From NCBI GenBank assembly GCA_023664605.1, contig JAMPFF010000015.1, positions 1 to 62,927 on the forward strand: a stretch of 62,927 nt of DNA, given 5' to 3'. Below the pieces are notes generated by a model, which worked only from the letters and a program-made list of their open reading frames with translations, was not told where the DNA came from and searched no databases. Positions 42,389-51,249 of the stretch are shown here, piece by piece. The translations under genes were made by a program, and so were the position numbers. Numbering within the stretch: the stretch's first letter is position 1; each line of letters starts with the position of its first letter. Source of the DNA: Clostridium sp. (lineage in GTDB: Bacteria > Bacillota > Clostridia > Lachnospirales > Lachnospiraceae).

Positions 42389-42769
42389 TTGGCGATTAAA
42401 CATAGTCGGCAGCGACAGGTAATCAAGGATTTTTTAATGACACGAACGGACCATCCCACCGCTGATGTTGTTTATACAAATGTCAGGCAGCAATATCCCA
42501 ATATCAGCCTTGGAACTGTATACAGGAATTTAACGCTTCTCTCGGATATAGGGGAAATTACCAGACTCCGGGTCGGCGACGGCGTTGACCATTTTGACGC
42601 GGATACTTCCCATCATTATCATTTTATCTGTTCCAAATGCGGTCAGGTCATGGATTTGAAAATGGACAATATCGACGATATCGTGGATATTGCCGGTATG
42701 AATTTCAACGGCGAAATTCAGGGGCATATGACTTACTTTTACGGTATCTGCGGCGATTGTACTAATTAG
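42389..42769 (+). CDS. PerR-like Fur-family regulator
   Basis: About 126 residues with the Fur-family plan: a winged-helix domain (HPTADVVYTNVRQQYPNISLGTVYRN) and a metal-binding dimerisation domain with VDHFDADTSHHYHFICSKCGQVMDL and YGICGDC, giving both CxxC pairs of the structural zinc site. The His-rich stretch and Asp fit the PerR regulatory metal site. A TTG with GGAGG 5 nt upstream is the likely start; an ATG four codons earlier overlaps that binding site. The rubrerythrin gene lies 112 nt downstream. Confidence 0.85.
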   Translation: MAIKHSRQRQVIKDFLMTRTDHPTADVVYTNVRQQYPNISLGTVYRNLTLLSDIGEITRLRVGDGVDHFDADTSHHYHFICSKCGQVMDLKMDNIDDIVDIAGMNFNGEIQGHMTYFYGICGDCTN

Positions 42770-42814
42770 AACCGGCATGGTCTGCCTGCTTTATCAGTTA
42801 TGTTATTTCAAAAA

Positions 42815-42852
42815 TTAAGATGTTGCCCTATGCTTTATTTTGAACATCTTAA
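42815..42852 (+). other. inverted repeat between perR and rubrerythrin genes
   Basis: TTAAGATGTT (42815-42824) pairs with AACATCTTAA (42843-42852) across an 18-nt loop. No T run follows, so it is an incomplete terminator or an operator for the rubrerythrin gene. Confidence 0.4.
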
Positions 42853-42881
42853 AAATATAGCAAAGTAAAGGAGAAAAAGTT

Positions 42882-43421
42882 ATGAAATTTGTATGTCAAG
42901 TATGCGGTTATGTTCACGAAGGAGATGCTGCACCGGATAAATGCCCGCAGTGCGGCGCACCGGCTGAAAAATTTACGGCGCAGAGCGGTTCCATGGAATG
43001 GGCTGCAGAGCATGTGGTAGGTGTTGCACAGGGTTCCAGCGAAGATATTATGGCTGACCTTCGCGCAAACTTCAACGGCGAATGTACGGAAGTCGGTATG
43101 TATCTTGCTATGGCGAGAGTTGCGCACAGAGAAGGATATCCTGAAATCGGTTTATATTGGGAAAAAGCTGCCTGGGAAGAGGCGGAGCATGCCGCTAAAT
43201 TTGCGGAACTGCTCGGTGAAGTCGTAACAGATTCCACCAAGAAGAATCTGGAAATGAGAGTCGAAGCGGAAAACGGCGCTACCGCAGGCAAGTTCGACCT
43301 TGCGAAACGTGCGAAAGCCGCTAACCTTGACGCTATTCATGATACGGTGCATGAGATGGCGAGGGACGAAGCACGACATGGAAAAGCGTTTAAGGGACTG
43401 CTTGAGAGGTACTTTGGATAA
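42882..43421 (+). CDS. reverse rubrerythrin
   Basis: A 179-residue protein with the rubredoxin-like domain first ([20 protein letters not shown], CxxC pairs at both ends) and the diiron four-helix domain second, with ExxH-type metal ligands in EEAEHAAKF and [12 protein letters not shown] and further Glu residues in [15 protein letters not shown]. In this reversed order it acts as an NADH-linked peroxide reductase in anaerobes, mainly defending against hydrogen peroxide and oxygen. PerR control is expected from the neighbour. AAAGGAG precedes the ATG. Confidence 0.93.
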   Translation: MKFVCQVCGYVHEGDAAPDKCPQCGAPAEKFTAQSGSMEWAAEHVVGVAQGSSEDIMADLRANFNGECTEVGMYLAMARVAHREGYPEIGLYWEKAAWEEAEHAAKFAELLGEVVTDSTKKNLEMRVEAENGATAGKFDLAKRAKAANLDAIHDTVHEMARDEARHGKAFKGLLERYFG

Positions 43422-43450
43422 TCAAAAATATCTTTAAAACAACATCTTTA

Positions 43451-43498
43451 AAAAATAAGGATATGTTGAGGAGTACTCCGGCATACCCTTATTTTTTA
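43451..43498. terminator. terminator between convergent rubrerythrin and PTPS-related genes
   Basis: AAAATAAGG-ATATG pairs with CATAC-CCTTATTTT, enclosing a small GGAGTACTCC stem, with A and T runs on the two sides. It can serve both directions. Confidence 0.8.
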
Positions 43499-43499
43499 T

Positions 43500-45800
43500 T
43501 TAATCGGCTGTTCCTTTTGGCAGACGCAATGTAAATGTTTTTCCTTTTGCCGCTGCTATCATATAAGATATCATACTTATCAGTGCCACTGCGGAAACAA
43601 TTTCCGCAACCCGCCAATACCATGGTTCACAAAATTCCATATGAAATGTTCCGCTGTAACCCGCCGGTACAGTCACCATAATTCGTCCATTATTTCCCGA
43701 TTTTATCTCCAGTTTTTCTTTACTCTGACTATCATATGCCGTAAATCCGCCATAATAAAGTACCGGTAATAAAACACTCTGTTCCTCCTTTGCTAAATTG
43801 CTAAGGGTAACATCATAAGTCAAATATTCATTATTCATTGCTTCAATCTGTATCGTTTCGTCTGCTTCTATTTCCTTTGTAAATTGTTGGGTATCTGCTT
43901 CTACCGGAAGAAACTCACCATTACCGACACCATAGTCATACCTGGTTTTTCCTATTCTGGAATCTAAATCCATATCCGTTAAATAGACCGCATCTGTCGT
44001 AATGGTTGTGAAATAACAAAAATCCTGATATAACGCAATACAACATAATAATCCTGCCAAAATATATTTCATTTCCGGTTTCCATATATCCATAACAAAA
44101 AACAACGCGGCTAGACAGGCCATAAAAGTAACCGCTATACTAATAAAACGATTCTGATATTGCAATGTTGTAAAATACTTTACAAATATTTTACTGATTT
44201 TAGCAATGGCAACTGCGGGAAATAAATCTGTACATACCCAGAATGCGGAAACCGCATACAGGAAAATCCCCCTGCTATACTTTGTTATGGTATTCTTCTT
44301 TTGCAGCGGCATTGTCACAATATAAAGAATCAAAACCGCTGGTATCACATAATCAATTCCTTCCGGAATAACAAAAAGACTAAATAAACTTTGGCCGTCA
44401 TCTGTAAAATCTGCTAGTTTTACATAATAATCAATCGCGCCCTCTTCCTGTGCAAGCGCAGAATTAATGCAAAGCTTTTCACAGAACATATACTGCATAA
44501 AAGGCACTAAATACCATAAGTTTATGAGAATTGCCACACCGGCAGCTTTTAACAGTTCACATATTACTTTTTTTCGGAATAATTTTTTTACCATAAATAA
44601 ACATCCCAGAACCGCATACGAGCCAACCAATATACAACTCTGCATATGCGTCATAAGAAGACCGGTAAAACCAATCGTTAAAAGTACCCATAATTTTTTA
44701 TACTCCGGACTCTCTTCATCCTCCGTAAAGATAAGATAAAATCCTGCCAGAACAAGCGGGTAAAACATCATTGCACTATGGTTTCCAACCCATGCTGCAT
44801 ACTGTAAATTCAATTTTTCCGTGCTGCAGGCATATAGAACCGTTCCCATCATGGCCGCCACATTATCTTTTGTTATTTTTCTAAAAGAATAAAATGTGAT
44901 AATAATCATAGCCGTGCCAACCACTGCCATATACCATTTATAGGCTTCTTCCACCGTAAATCCTGCCATGCGTAATAAAGCCGGAAAATACATAAAGATA
45001 TCCCCATAAAAAACAGACGAGGCATATCCATAGCCGTCCATCCAGCCCGGTTGAATCCTCACCGGAAACTGTCCGCTTAATAAACCCTTATATACGCCTT
45101 CAATACGCTGCAGATGAAATCGCAGGTCTGCACCGTGCTTAATTCCCTTTTGCCATAACGGCAGTTCTATTATAAATGCTATAATAATCAGCATTAACGA
45201 GACCATTTTTTGTTCGGAAGTCAATGTTTTATAATATTTCACATAACACCAGATTCCTAAATCCAGCATCAGTAAAATCATTAATAGATAAATTATCGGA
45301 TATACATATGTCAGACTTGACGATACAATGTGAACCTGTTGCAGCAGGATATAGTCTCCCTCCACCGCATCACCGGTTAATCTAAGTTTAAAGCGTATCG
45401 CAGAATCATCATGAATTTTTACACGAAATAAGATTTTTTCATTTTCCGGCTGCAGGATAAATTCATTATTATCAACCAGTTCATTTCCGTTTCTTGCCTC
45501 ATCATAAATAAGGCCCGCCTTTACAATCCCATGCTCTGCATAGGATGCTTCTATCCAGTAAATTCCTTTTTGCAAACGAAATGCCGGTGTTACAACAGCT
45601 TTCTTGTCTGAAAAGGATAAGTCAAAATACCCCCCCGGAACTTTATTGCCCTGCATGTCCTGTAGCTGCATAACGTCATCTGAAAATAGAAGTTCTGTTT
45701 GTGAATATGTTCCTATAGAAAAAAACATAAAAAGAAGAAAAATAACGGATTCTATTATTGCTATTAACAATTTCTTTTTCGCCAATATCGTTTTTATCAT
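43500..45800 (-). CDS. large GT-C-like membrane protein, 6-pyruvoyl-tetrahydropterin synthase-related type
   Basis: A 766-residue protein. A helix at residues 11-30 is followed by a beta-rich outer domain of ~130 residues, then about eleven membrane helices. Between helices is GADLRFHLQRIEGVYKGLLS followed by GQFPVRIQPGWMDGYGYASS, the motif of the PTPS-related membrane family. That group is predicted to be glycosyltransferase-like with the active acid in the first loop. The C-terminal outer domain (residues ~620-740) is beta-rich and ends in one more helix. It probably acts on a surface glycan. No operon partner is visible. Confidence 0.62.
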   Translation of the reverse strand: MIKTILAKKKLLIAIIESVIFLLFMFFSIGTYSQTELLFSDDVMQLQDMQGNKVPGGYFDLSFSDKKAVVTPAFRLQKGIYWIEASYAEHGIVKAGLIYDEARNGNELVDNNEFILQPENEKILFRVKIHDDSAIRFKLRLTGDAVEGDYILLQQVHIVSSSLTYVYPIIYLLMILLMLDLGIWCYVKYYKTLTSEQKMVSLMLIIIAFIIELPLWQKGIKHGADLRFHLQRIEGVYKGLLSGQFPVRIQPGWMDGYGYASSVFYGDIFMYFPALLRMAGFTVEEAYKWYMAVVGTAMIIITFYSFRKITKDNVAAMMGTVLYACSTEKLNLQYAAWVGNHSAMMFYPLVLAGFYLIFTEDEESPEYKKLWVLLTIGFTGLLMTHMQSCILVGSYAVLGCLFMVKKLFRKKVICELLKAAGVAILINLWYLVPFMQYMFCEKLCINSALAQEEGAIDYYVKLADFTDDGQSLFSLFVIPEGIDYVIPAVLILYIVTMPLQKKNTITKYSRGIFLYAVSAFWVCTDLFPAVAIAKISKIFVKYFTTLQYQNRFISIAVTFMACLAALFFVMDIWKPEMKYILAGLLCCIALYQDFCYFTTITTDAVYLTDMDLDSRIGKTRYDYGVGNGEFLPVEADTQQFTKEIEADETIQIEAMNNEYLTYDVTLSNLAKEEQSVLLPVLYYGGFTAYDSQSKEKLEIKSGNNGRIMVTVPAGYSGTFHMEFCEPWYWRVAEIVSAVALISMISYMIAAAKGKTFTLRLPKGTAD

Positions 45801-45902
45801 TATACCACCTCCCGTTTATGCCTTTCAGTGTATCAGCTCACATATGAAAAAGCAAGTTAATTTGCCATATTAAAATAATTCCTGTAAAATCATAAAATTG
45901 TC

Positions 45903-45931
45903 TTGCAAAATAGAATCATACTTTATATAAT
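45903..45931 (+). promoter_or_regulatory. promoter upstream of the Rpn gene
   Basis: TTGCAA (45903-45908), a 17-nt spacer and TATAAT (45926-45931). It lies about 190 nt before the Rpn start codon, with a hairpin-rich leader between. Confidence 0.6.
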
Positions 45932-45937
45932 TAATTC

Positions 45938-46012
45938 ATTCACATAAATTTCTATATGTGATTCTTACTATTCCGTCAGGAATAACGATTGTATCTTCCG
46001 ATACGATTTTTT
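45938..46012 (+). ncRNA. candidate small leader RNA ending in a terminator
   Basis: After the promoter, three hairpins follow in a row: CACATA/TATGTG (45941-45960), ATTCC/GGAAT (45970-45983) and ATTGTATC/GATACGAT (45988-46007), the last running into TTTTTT. The transcript would be about 75 nt, ending 110 nt before the Rpn gene. It could be an attenuator or an independent small RNA. The rest of 45801-46121 shows nothing else I can support. Confidence 0.45.
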
Positions 46013-46121
46013 AACCCACGAACAAAACAGACATTACAGAAAGTCTATATATGTTTGCGTTTTTATCTGCTCTCATCTTCGCTTTCTCTTAATGTCACCA
46101 AAAAGAAAAGGAGAAGGATGA

Positions 46122-47303
46122 ATGGACAAACAAAAGAAACAGCCAAAGCACACGCAAATAACAAACAGCAAGCCCCATGACAGCAGCAGCAAAATTATCT
46201 TCGGAAACGCCGAACTATGCTCACAGTTTCTCAGAAACTATATGGATATGCCGATTCTTAAAAATGTTAAAGCGGAGGATATTGAAGACGTATCGGAACG
46301 CTATCTTCCAATGTTTACGGAGGAGCGGAACTCCGATACGGTAAAACGTGTAAAAATATCCGAAAAAGATACATTGTTTTTCATTTCTCTTATTGAACAT
46401 AAAACAAAAGTGGATTACAATATATCTATGCAGCTTCTTCGTTATATGGTTTATATCTGGGAGGATTACGAAAAAGAGGCGGAAAAAAATCACAAAGGAA
46501 TCACCAAAACAAAGGATTTTAAATATCCTCCTATTCTGCCGATTGTCTATTATGAAGGAACACAGCGTTGGAGCGCAGCCCGCAATTTCAAAGACAGAAT
46601 CTTTTTTGACAGAGCCTTTGAACCGTTTACGCCTAAGTTTTTTTATAAACTGGTTCAGCTCAACGAATACAGCGTCAGGGAACTGGTCGAAAAAAATGAC
46701 GAACTGTCGCTTCTCATGCTGATTAACCGCATACAGAGCGCAGAAGAATTTCGAGGACTTGATTTACCCAAAAATTATTTAAAAAACCTGTCGGAACATT
46801 CCACTGATGAATTGCTGGACATTATACAAAAAGTCGTAGAAACCATGCTGCGGCACCTCAAAATTTCGGAGGAAGAGGTAGAAGAATTTACCGGACAGGT
46901 GAAGGAGCGGAAAATGGGAGAATTATTTGAGCATTTTAAGGACATTGATTTACCCGCTGCCAGAAAACAGGCGCGGGATGCCGGCTGGCAGGAGGGTCGG
47001 GATGCCGGTTTTAAGGACGGATGGGATGCAGGTCTTAAAGATGGTTTTAAACAAGGACATATAGACGGCATTCAACAGGGCATTCAGCAGGGTATGCAAC
47101 AGGGTATTCAACAAGGTGAAAATTTCTTTCTCATCAAACAGGTCTGCAAAAAACTTGCCAAAAATAAAAATATTTCGCAAATTGCCGCGGAACTGGAAAT
47201 AGAAGAACCTGTTATTGAACAAATCTGTCTGACAGCCAAAAAATTTGCCCCGGAATATAACCCGGAGCAAATTCAACATGCCATTAATAATACCGATATT
47301 TAA
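46122..47303 (+). CDS. Rpn-family PD-(D/E)XK nuclease/putative transposase, copy 1
   Basis: A 393-residue protein of the recombination-promoting nuclease (Rpn/YhgA) type. KIIFGNAELCSQFLRNY opens the nuclease fold, and FFISLIEHKTKVDYNISMQLLRYM holds the E-x-K core. The tail has a string of near repeats, DAGWQEGRDAGFKDGWDAG and GIQQGIQQGMQQGIQQG, typical of the family and prone to length change. Such proteins cut DNA and promote RecA-independent recombination in E. coli. The stop codon overlaps the convergent cotH stop by 4 bp. AAAAGGAG precedes the ATG. Confidence 0.8.
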   Translation: MDKQKKQPKHTQITNSKPHDSSSKIIFGNAELCSQFLRNYMDMPILKNVKAEDIEDVSERYLPMFTEERNSDTVKRVKISEKDTLFFISLIEHKTKVDYNISMQLLRYMVYIWEDYEKEAEKNHKGITKTKDFKYPPILPIVYYEGTQRWSAARNFKDRIFFDRAFEPFTPKFFYKLVQLNEYSVRELVEKNDELSLLMLINRIQSAEEFRGLDLPKNYLKNLSEHSTDELLDIIQKVVETMLRHLKISEEEVEEFTGQVKERKMGELFEHFKDIDLPAARKQARDAGWQEGRDAGFKDGWDAGLKDGFKQGHIDGIQQGIQQGMQQGIQQGENFFLIKQVCKKLAKNKNISQIAAELEIEEPVIEQICLTAKKFAPEYNPEQIQHAINNTDI

Positions 47304-49027
47304 TTTTTCCAGCTGCCATGCGGCCCCATCATATCACCCATGGAACCCATCGCCGACACAGAGAGGTTTTCTGCGTCAATAAATGCGGAGGCATCCTGAC
47401 TCTGTCCGTCGGCGGTCGCCGGAATAGTACCGTCTAACTGTCCGCTTATACTTTCCGCCCGCAGCAGGCAAAACTCTTTTAAGGTAGAGACGCCCTCCTT
47501 AAATTCATCATAAGTACAGAATTTAGTCGGGTCACTTTCCACATAGGGCGCAATCATCTCCTCCAGAGAATCTATCATTTCCGAAAAATAGCCGGTATCA
47601 AAATACTCCGTAATAAACTCTGAAAAATATTGATGATATAACTGCGTATATTCCTCCTCTTCAAATATCCAGGCAAGCATCGGTCTGGAGTCTAACGTTC
47701 CGCCGGAAACCGGCGTATCTATCGGATAATTGATAAGAGACTCTGCATCTGTTTGCGACAAAAATCCGCCAAACGCCAAATTATAATCCCATGGAATCAT
47801 TGATAGCTGACCGTCTTCTTCATAAAGATAATAATTATGAATCATATCGCCCGTATAACTGTCAAAATTCAAGACAAAGTTATGAACGACAAAATAGCGG
47901 ATAACCTCCTCAACGTCAACAATATCCTCTATGTTCTCATTCCCGTTTAACTGCTTTAAAGATGCAATCAGACGGCTTTTATCGCTATCCGAAATCGTTG
48001 TTTTAGCATTTTCAAAAATATTGGAATAACTGTCGTATTCATCATCGGTATAAATGAGCGAAACATCACTGCTGCCCGGCATGGCGCCGCCCATGCCCTC
48101 ACGCATTCCGTTTTCACCATCAGGTTTTCCCGACATAGAGCCGCCCTGCTGCCATAGGTCAAATCCATCCTGTCCATCCCGCTCCGGCGGCATTCTCAAT
48201 TCATCCCGGCTTCCTTGGTTTGATGATTCCGACTTATTCCACTCACTCTGCCCGCCTTGCCGCCATGACCCTGCATCATTATTCCGCGTCGGCAGTTCTG
48301 CTCCATCCTGCGTCGGCACCTCAAATCCGCTTTCTCCATCCTGCATTGGCTGCTCGAAATCAAATTGCCCCATATCAAATTCTCTTCCGTTTCCTCTGCC
48401 GCCGCCCATCGACATACTGTCCGGTTTATATAATGCTCCATAGTCATTGCCGTAATTACGCTTTAAAAAAGCTTCCTCCACACCTTCTACCGCAAGATAT
48501 AACCCCCAGTCCTCTCCGTTTACCGTTATATAAGCATAACTGCAAAGGGGTGCATCCACGCCATTTGCACGCATCAGTTGATATGTCAGGTAATCTTTCA
48601 TATAAGTATTATCCTGAATAATATTATTCAGGCAGAGTTTATCCAGCCCGTAATATGTATTCGCCTTATCATAATGGTCGAATTCAATTTTAAAGCTGTA
48701 ACGGTCATTTCCATAAGCTTCCACCTGTGAAAGAGAAGTGTTTCCCTTTGCCCGGATTGCCACATTTCTGTATGCGTCGCCATCAATTAATACCGTACAA
48801 TTTGTATATTCCTCATTAGTGCAGCTTTCCAGAAATGAATCCCAGTCATCCATAACGATATCTATCGTATGAACCGTGGAAGTATTAAACAATCTTGATT
48901 CATACCCTACAGATGCACTCACCGCCAGAACGCCCATTTTTCCGGCATTCATAAAAAGAATGGTAAGAACCAGCACACCAATAAGCGCCCCTGCACAAAT
49001 CCGGTCAATATACCTGCTCGTTGACAT
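47300..49027 (-). CDS. CotH-family kinase, cassette A
   Basis: A 575-residue secreted or anchored protein with an N-terminal helix (ICAGALIGVLVLTILFM) and a CotH kinase fold: STVHTIDIVMDDWDSFLESC, AIRAKGNTSL, LCLNNIIQDNTYMKDYLTYQ and MIPWDYNLAFGGF. CotH proteins are atypical protein kinases; in Bacillus CotH phosphorylates spore coat proteins. Residues ~205-330 are an extra low-complexity insert rich in G, Q, D, S and M, absent in the cassette B homologue. It follows the DUF4956 gene by 12 nt and is the last gene of VTC-DUF4956-CotH. Confidence 0.85.
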   Translation of the reverse strand: MSTSRYIDRICAGALIGVLVLTILFMNAGKMGVLAVSASVGYESRLFNTSTVHTIDIVMDDWDSFLESCTNEEYTNCTVLIDGDAYRNVAIRAKGNTSLSQVEAYGNDRYSFKIEFDHYDKANTYYGLDKLCLNNIIQDNTYMKDYLTYQLMRANGVDAPLCSYAYITVNGEDWGLYLAVEGVEEAFLKRNYGNDYGALYKPDSMSMGGGRGNGREFDMGQFDFEQPMQDGESGFEVPTQDGAELPTRNNDAGSWRQGGQSEWNKSESSNQGSRDELRMPPERDGQDGFDLWQQGGSMSGKPDGENGMREGMGGAMPGSSDVSLIYTDDEYDSYSNIFENAKTTISDSDKSRLIASLKQLNGNENIEDIVDVEEVIRYFVVHNFVLNFDSYTGDMIHNYYLYEEDGQLSMIPWDYNLAFGGFLSQTDAESLINYPIDTPVSGGTLDSRPMLAWIFEEEEYTQLYHQYFSEFITEYFDTGYFSEMIDSLEEMIAPYVESDPTKFCTYDEFKEGVSTLKEFCLLRAESISGQLDGTIPATADGQSQDASAFIDAENLSVSAMGSMGDMMGPHGSWKN

Positions 49028-49039
49028 GGTATACCTCCT

Positions 49040-49711
49040 TTACCCCATATAATCACCATTATAGCTGACCAATGCCGCGCTGTTTACACCTTCCATATCA
49101 GAAAGCGTATTAATAAAATCAGTATTATCGTCTTTCATCCGGATTTCCAGATTCAGTTCAATAACTCCTTTTCTTGCCGTTTTACTCTTTACGACAACGC
49201 GTTTTACCTGTTTTTCCAAAAATGCTTTCACTTTTTCTTCACTTTCATGGTTCGTACAGCTTATAACGACGATATACGGATTCGCATGAGACTTCTGATT
49301 GACAAATACCAGCAGAAAAATACCTATCATCAGGCTTCCGATAACCGCTAACGTCACCAGCCCCGCCGCCAGAACAATTCCGACCGCTATGGACCAAAAA
49401 AGAAACGCAATGTCCAACGGTTCTTTAATTGCCGTACGAAAACGGACAATCGACAACGCGCCGACCATACCAAGAGAAAGAACAACATTAGATGTTACTG
49501 CCAGAATAACAAGCGTCGTAATCATTGTAAGCGCAACTAAAGTCACCGCAAAGCTGGATGAATACATAACGCCCAAAAACGTCTTTTTATAAATAAAGAA
49601 GATAAAAAGTCCAAGGCCAAACGCCAGAATTAGGGCTAACAGCATATCAAAAACATTGATGCTTGAAATATTTTCCAAAAAATTAGATTTAAAAATGTCC
49701 TGAAAAGTCAT
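49040..49711 (-). CDS. DUF4956 membrane protein, cassette A
   Basis: About 223 residues from the ATG with GGAG 9 nt upstream. Four membrane helices come first, with SLGMVGALSIVRFRTAIKEP between helices two and three, the family signature; then a ~75-residue soluble beta/alpha domain (FLEKQVKRVVVKSKT, NTLSDMEGVNSAALVS). The function is not established; it almost always sits beside a VTC-type polyphosphate polymerase gene and a CotH gene, as here, so a complex is likely. The close paralogue is at 59802-60470. Confidence 0.85.
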   Translation of the reverse strand: MTFQDIFKSNFLENISSINVFDMLLALILAFGLGLFIFFIYKKTFLGVMYSSSFAVTLVALTMITTLVILAVTSNVVLSLGMVGALSIVRFRTAIKEPLDIAFLFWSIAVGIVLAAGLVTLAVIGSLMIGIFLLVFVNQKSHANPYIVVISCTNHESEEKVKAFLEKQVKRVVVKSKTARKGVIELNLEIRMKDDNTDFINTLSDMEGVNSAALVSYNGDYMG

Positions 49712-49737
49712 AAAATTATTCTCCATTCTTTTATTAT

Positions 49738-50409
49738 TTAATCATATGCCCTGCAAGCGGCATATTTTGAAAAAGCAATCGTGTGACAGTCTTTTAACTG
49801 TATGACGTCGCGAATAATATCCGGCAGCCAGTTATCCCATTTTACTTCCAGAATAATAGGGGAATCCACGACCGGAACCATAGGGCATTCCCTATCCAGA
49901 AAATCCGTATGGAAAAGTCCGCTGCGGATATTATAATCTATCGTTACCCTAACATTTCCGGGCGGATATATGTATGGCTCTCTTGTATAATCCACGATTG
50001 TCTTAGGCCGCAGCCCCTGCATTGTCATTTTCCTATACAGTTCCTGTACAAGTGGTTTTTCATCCCGGGTCATCCAATCATAACGGCCATCTATCACGGC
50101 CTGCGCTTCTTCTTTTGATATAAGTGCGCTTTCCTTATTCCCAAGACTTCCCTGTTTGCTTTTCTTTTCCAAATGGATGAAAGAAATATCTCCATTATAA
50201 TACCGCATACGAAACTTTTCACGCATATTAACGCCATCCAGCTTTTCACGAAGCGCCTTATCCGCCAGATTATCAAAATACAGGCTTCGGATTTCATATC
50301 TTCCCTCAATGCTATGTTCATCCGGCTGCATTACCGTCTGCAATCTATGGCGCAGCGTTATCATATCCGATAAGTTTATTTCATGCTTCCATTCATGTCG
50401 AAAAACCAT
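49738..50409 (-). CDS. VTC-domain polyphosphate polymerase-like protein, cassette A
   Basis: A 223-residue protein with the tunnel-enzyme motifs of the VTC/CYTH-like fold: FRHEWKHEINL at the start, IRSLYFDNLADKALREKLDG, KFRMRYYNGDISFIHLEKKSKQG and VRVTIDYNIRSG, and ILEVKWD near the end. The basic residues line a phosphate channel in yeast Vtc4, which makes polyphosphate from ATP. No SPX domain is present. First gene of cassette A; the DUF4956 and CotH genes follow. Confidence 0.85.
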   Translation of the reverse strand: MVFRHEWKHEINLSDMITLRHRLQTVMQPDEHSIEGRYEIRSLYFDNLADKALREKLDGVNMREKFRMRYYNGDISFIHLEKKSKQGSLGNKESALISKEEAQAVIDGRYDWMTRDEKPLVQELYRKMTMQGLRPKTIVDYTREPYIYPPGNVRVTIDYNIRSGLFHTDFLDRECPMVPVVDSPIILEVKWDNWLPDIIRDVIQLKDCHTIAFSKYAACRAYD

Positions 50410-50538
50410 GCAGCTACTCCTTTCTTCCGTACTTGCGCAGTTATTACATTTCGCTATATTATCGTATGATAAAAATTTGGCGGGTTTGTGTATATTTTAT
50501 GAAAATTTTGTGTACATCCTAAAAGACGGACGGGAACA

Positions 50539-50579
50539 CAAAAAAAGAACAGGACGCAAATCGCTGTGCGTCCTGTTCT
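50539..50579 (-). terminator. hsp20 terminator
   Basis: AGAACAGGACGC (50546-50557) pairs with GCGTCCTGTTCT (50568-50579); on the minus strand a run of T follows (50540-50546). It lies 20 nt after the hsp20 stop. Confidence 0.85.
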
Positions 50580-50599
50580 GAAAGGAACCTAACGGAATC

Positions 50600-51052
50600 T
50601 TACTTCACTTCAATCCGCTGAACGGCATCTTTCGCTTCGATATCTTTCTTCGGAAGTTTCACTTCCAGAATACCGTTATTATAACATGCGTCAATGTCTC
50701 CAGCCTCGATATTGTTGACGCGGAAGCTTCTGGAATAGGAGCTGTAGTATCTTTCCTTACGGATATATTTATTCTTCTCCTCTTCGTTCTTTTCCTCGTT
50801 GTGAGAAGCAGAAATCGTCAACAGGTCATTTTTGAGGTCGATGTTTATATCCTCTTTTCTAAATCCCGGAAGCTCCGCCTGTAACAGGTAATTATCACCT
50901 TCGTCGATTACGTCCGTTCTGAATGCGTCATGACGTCCAAGTTCATTGCCGCCCCAAAAATCTCTAAACGCATCATCGAACATCTTATCAAAAGTGTCCT
51001 CGAAAAACATTGGTTTATAGCTGCGATTGTCAAATACTGCCGGTCTTAACAT
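50600..51052 (-). CDS. Hsp20/alpha-crystallin small heat-shock protein
   Basis: A 150-residue chaperone. The alpha-crystallin domain begins near residue 42 (FRTDVIDEGDNYLLQAELPGF) and includes KNDLLTISASHNEE, YYSSYSRSFRVNNIEAGDID and the family signature YNNGILEVKLPKK. It holds unfolded proteins without ATP. AAGGAGG lies before the ATG. The promoter has a 7-9-7 dyad unlike the CIRCE sequence. Confidence 0.94.
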   Translation of the reverse strand: MLRPAVFDNRSYKPMFFEDTFDKMFDDAFRDFWGGNELGRHDAFRTDVIDEGDNYLLQAELPGFRKEDINIDLKNDLLTISASHNEEKNEEEKNKYIRKERYYSSYSRSFRVNNIEAGDIDACYNNGILEVKLPKKDIEAKDAVQRIEVK

Positions 51053-51156
51053 AATAACTCCTCCTTTTTTCTTTCCATTGTTTTCTTATTGTTGCCGGAA
51101 ATAGAAGAAACATTTCCTCTTTTCCTATAAATTTTTGTCTGTTCCTTTGTTTATAT

Positions 51157-51187
51157 TTGTTATACTACAAATATAACAAGTAATCAA
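51157..51187 (-). promoter_or_regulatory. hsp20 promoter with overlapping 7-9-7 dyad
   Basis: On the minus strand TTGATT (51182-51187), a 17-nt spacer and TATAAC (51159-51164). TTGTTAT-N9-ATAACAA (51157-51179) covers the -10 and most of the spacer. The N9 gap is like CIRCE, but the arms differ, so another repressor is implied. Confidence 0.65.
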
Positions 51188-51249
51188 TAATGGAAATATA
51201 AAGAAAAAATAAAGAAATTATAAATTGCATTCTGATGATACAGCCTCTT

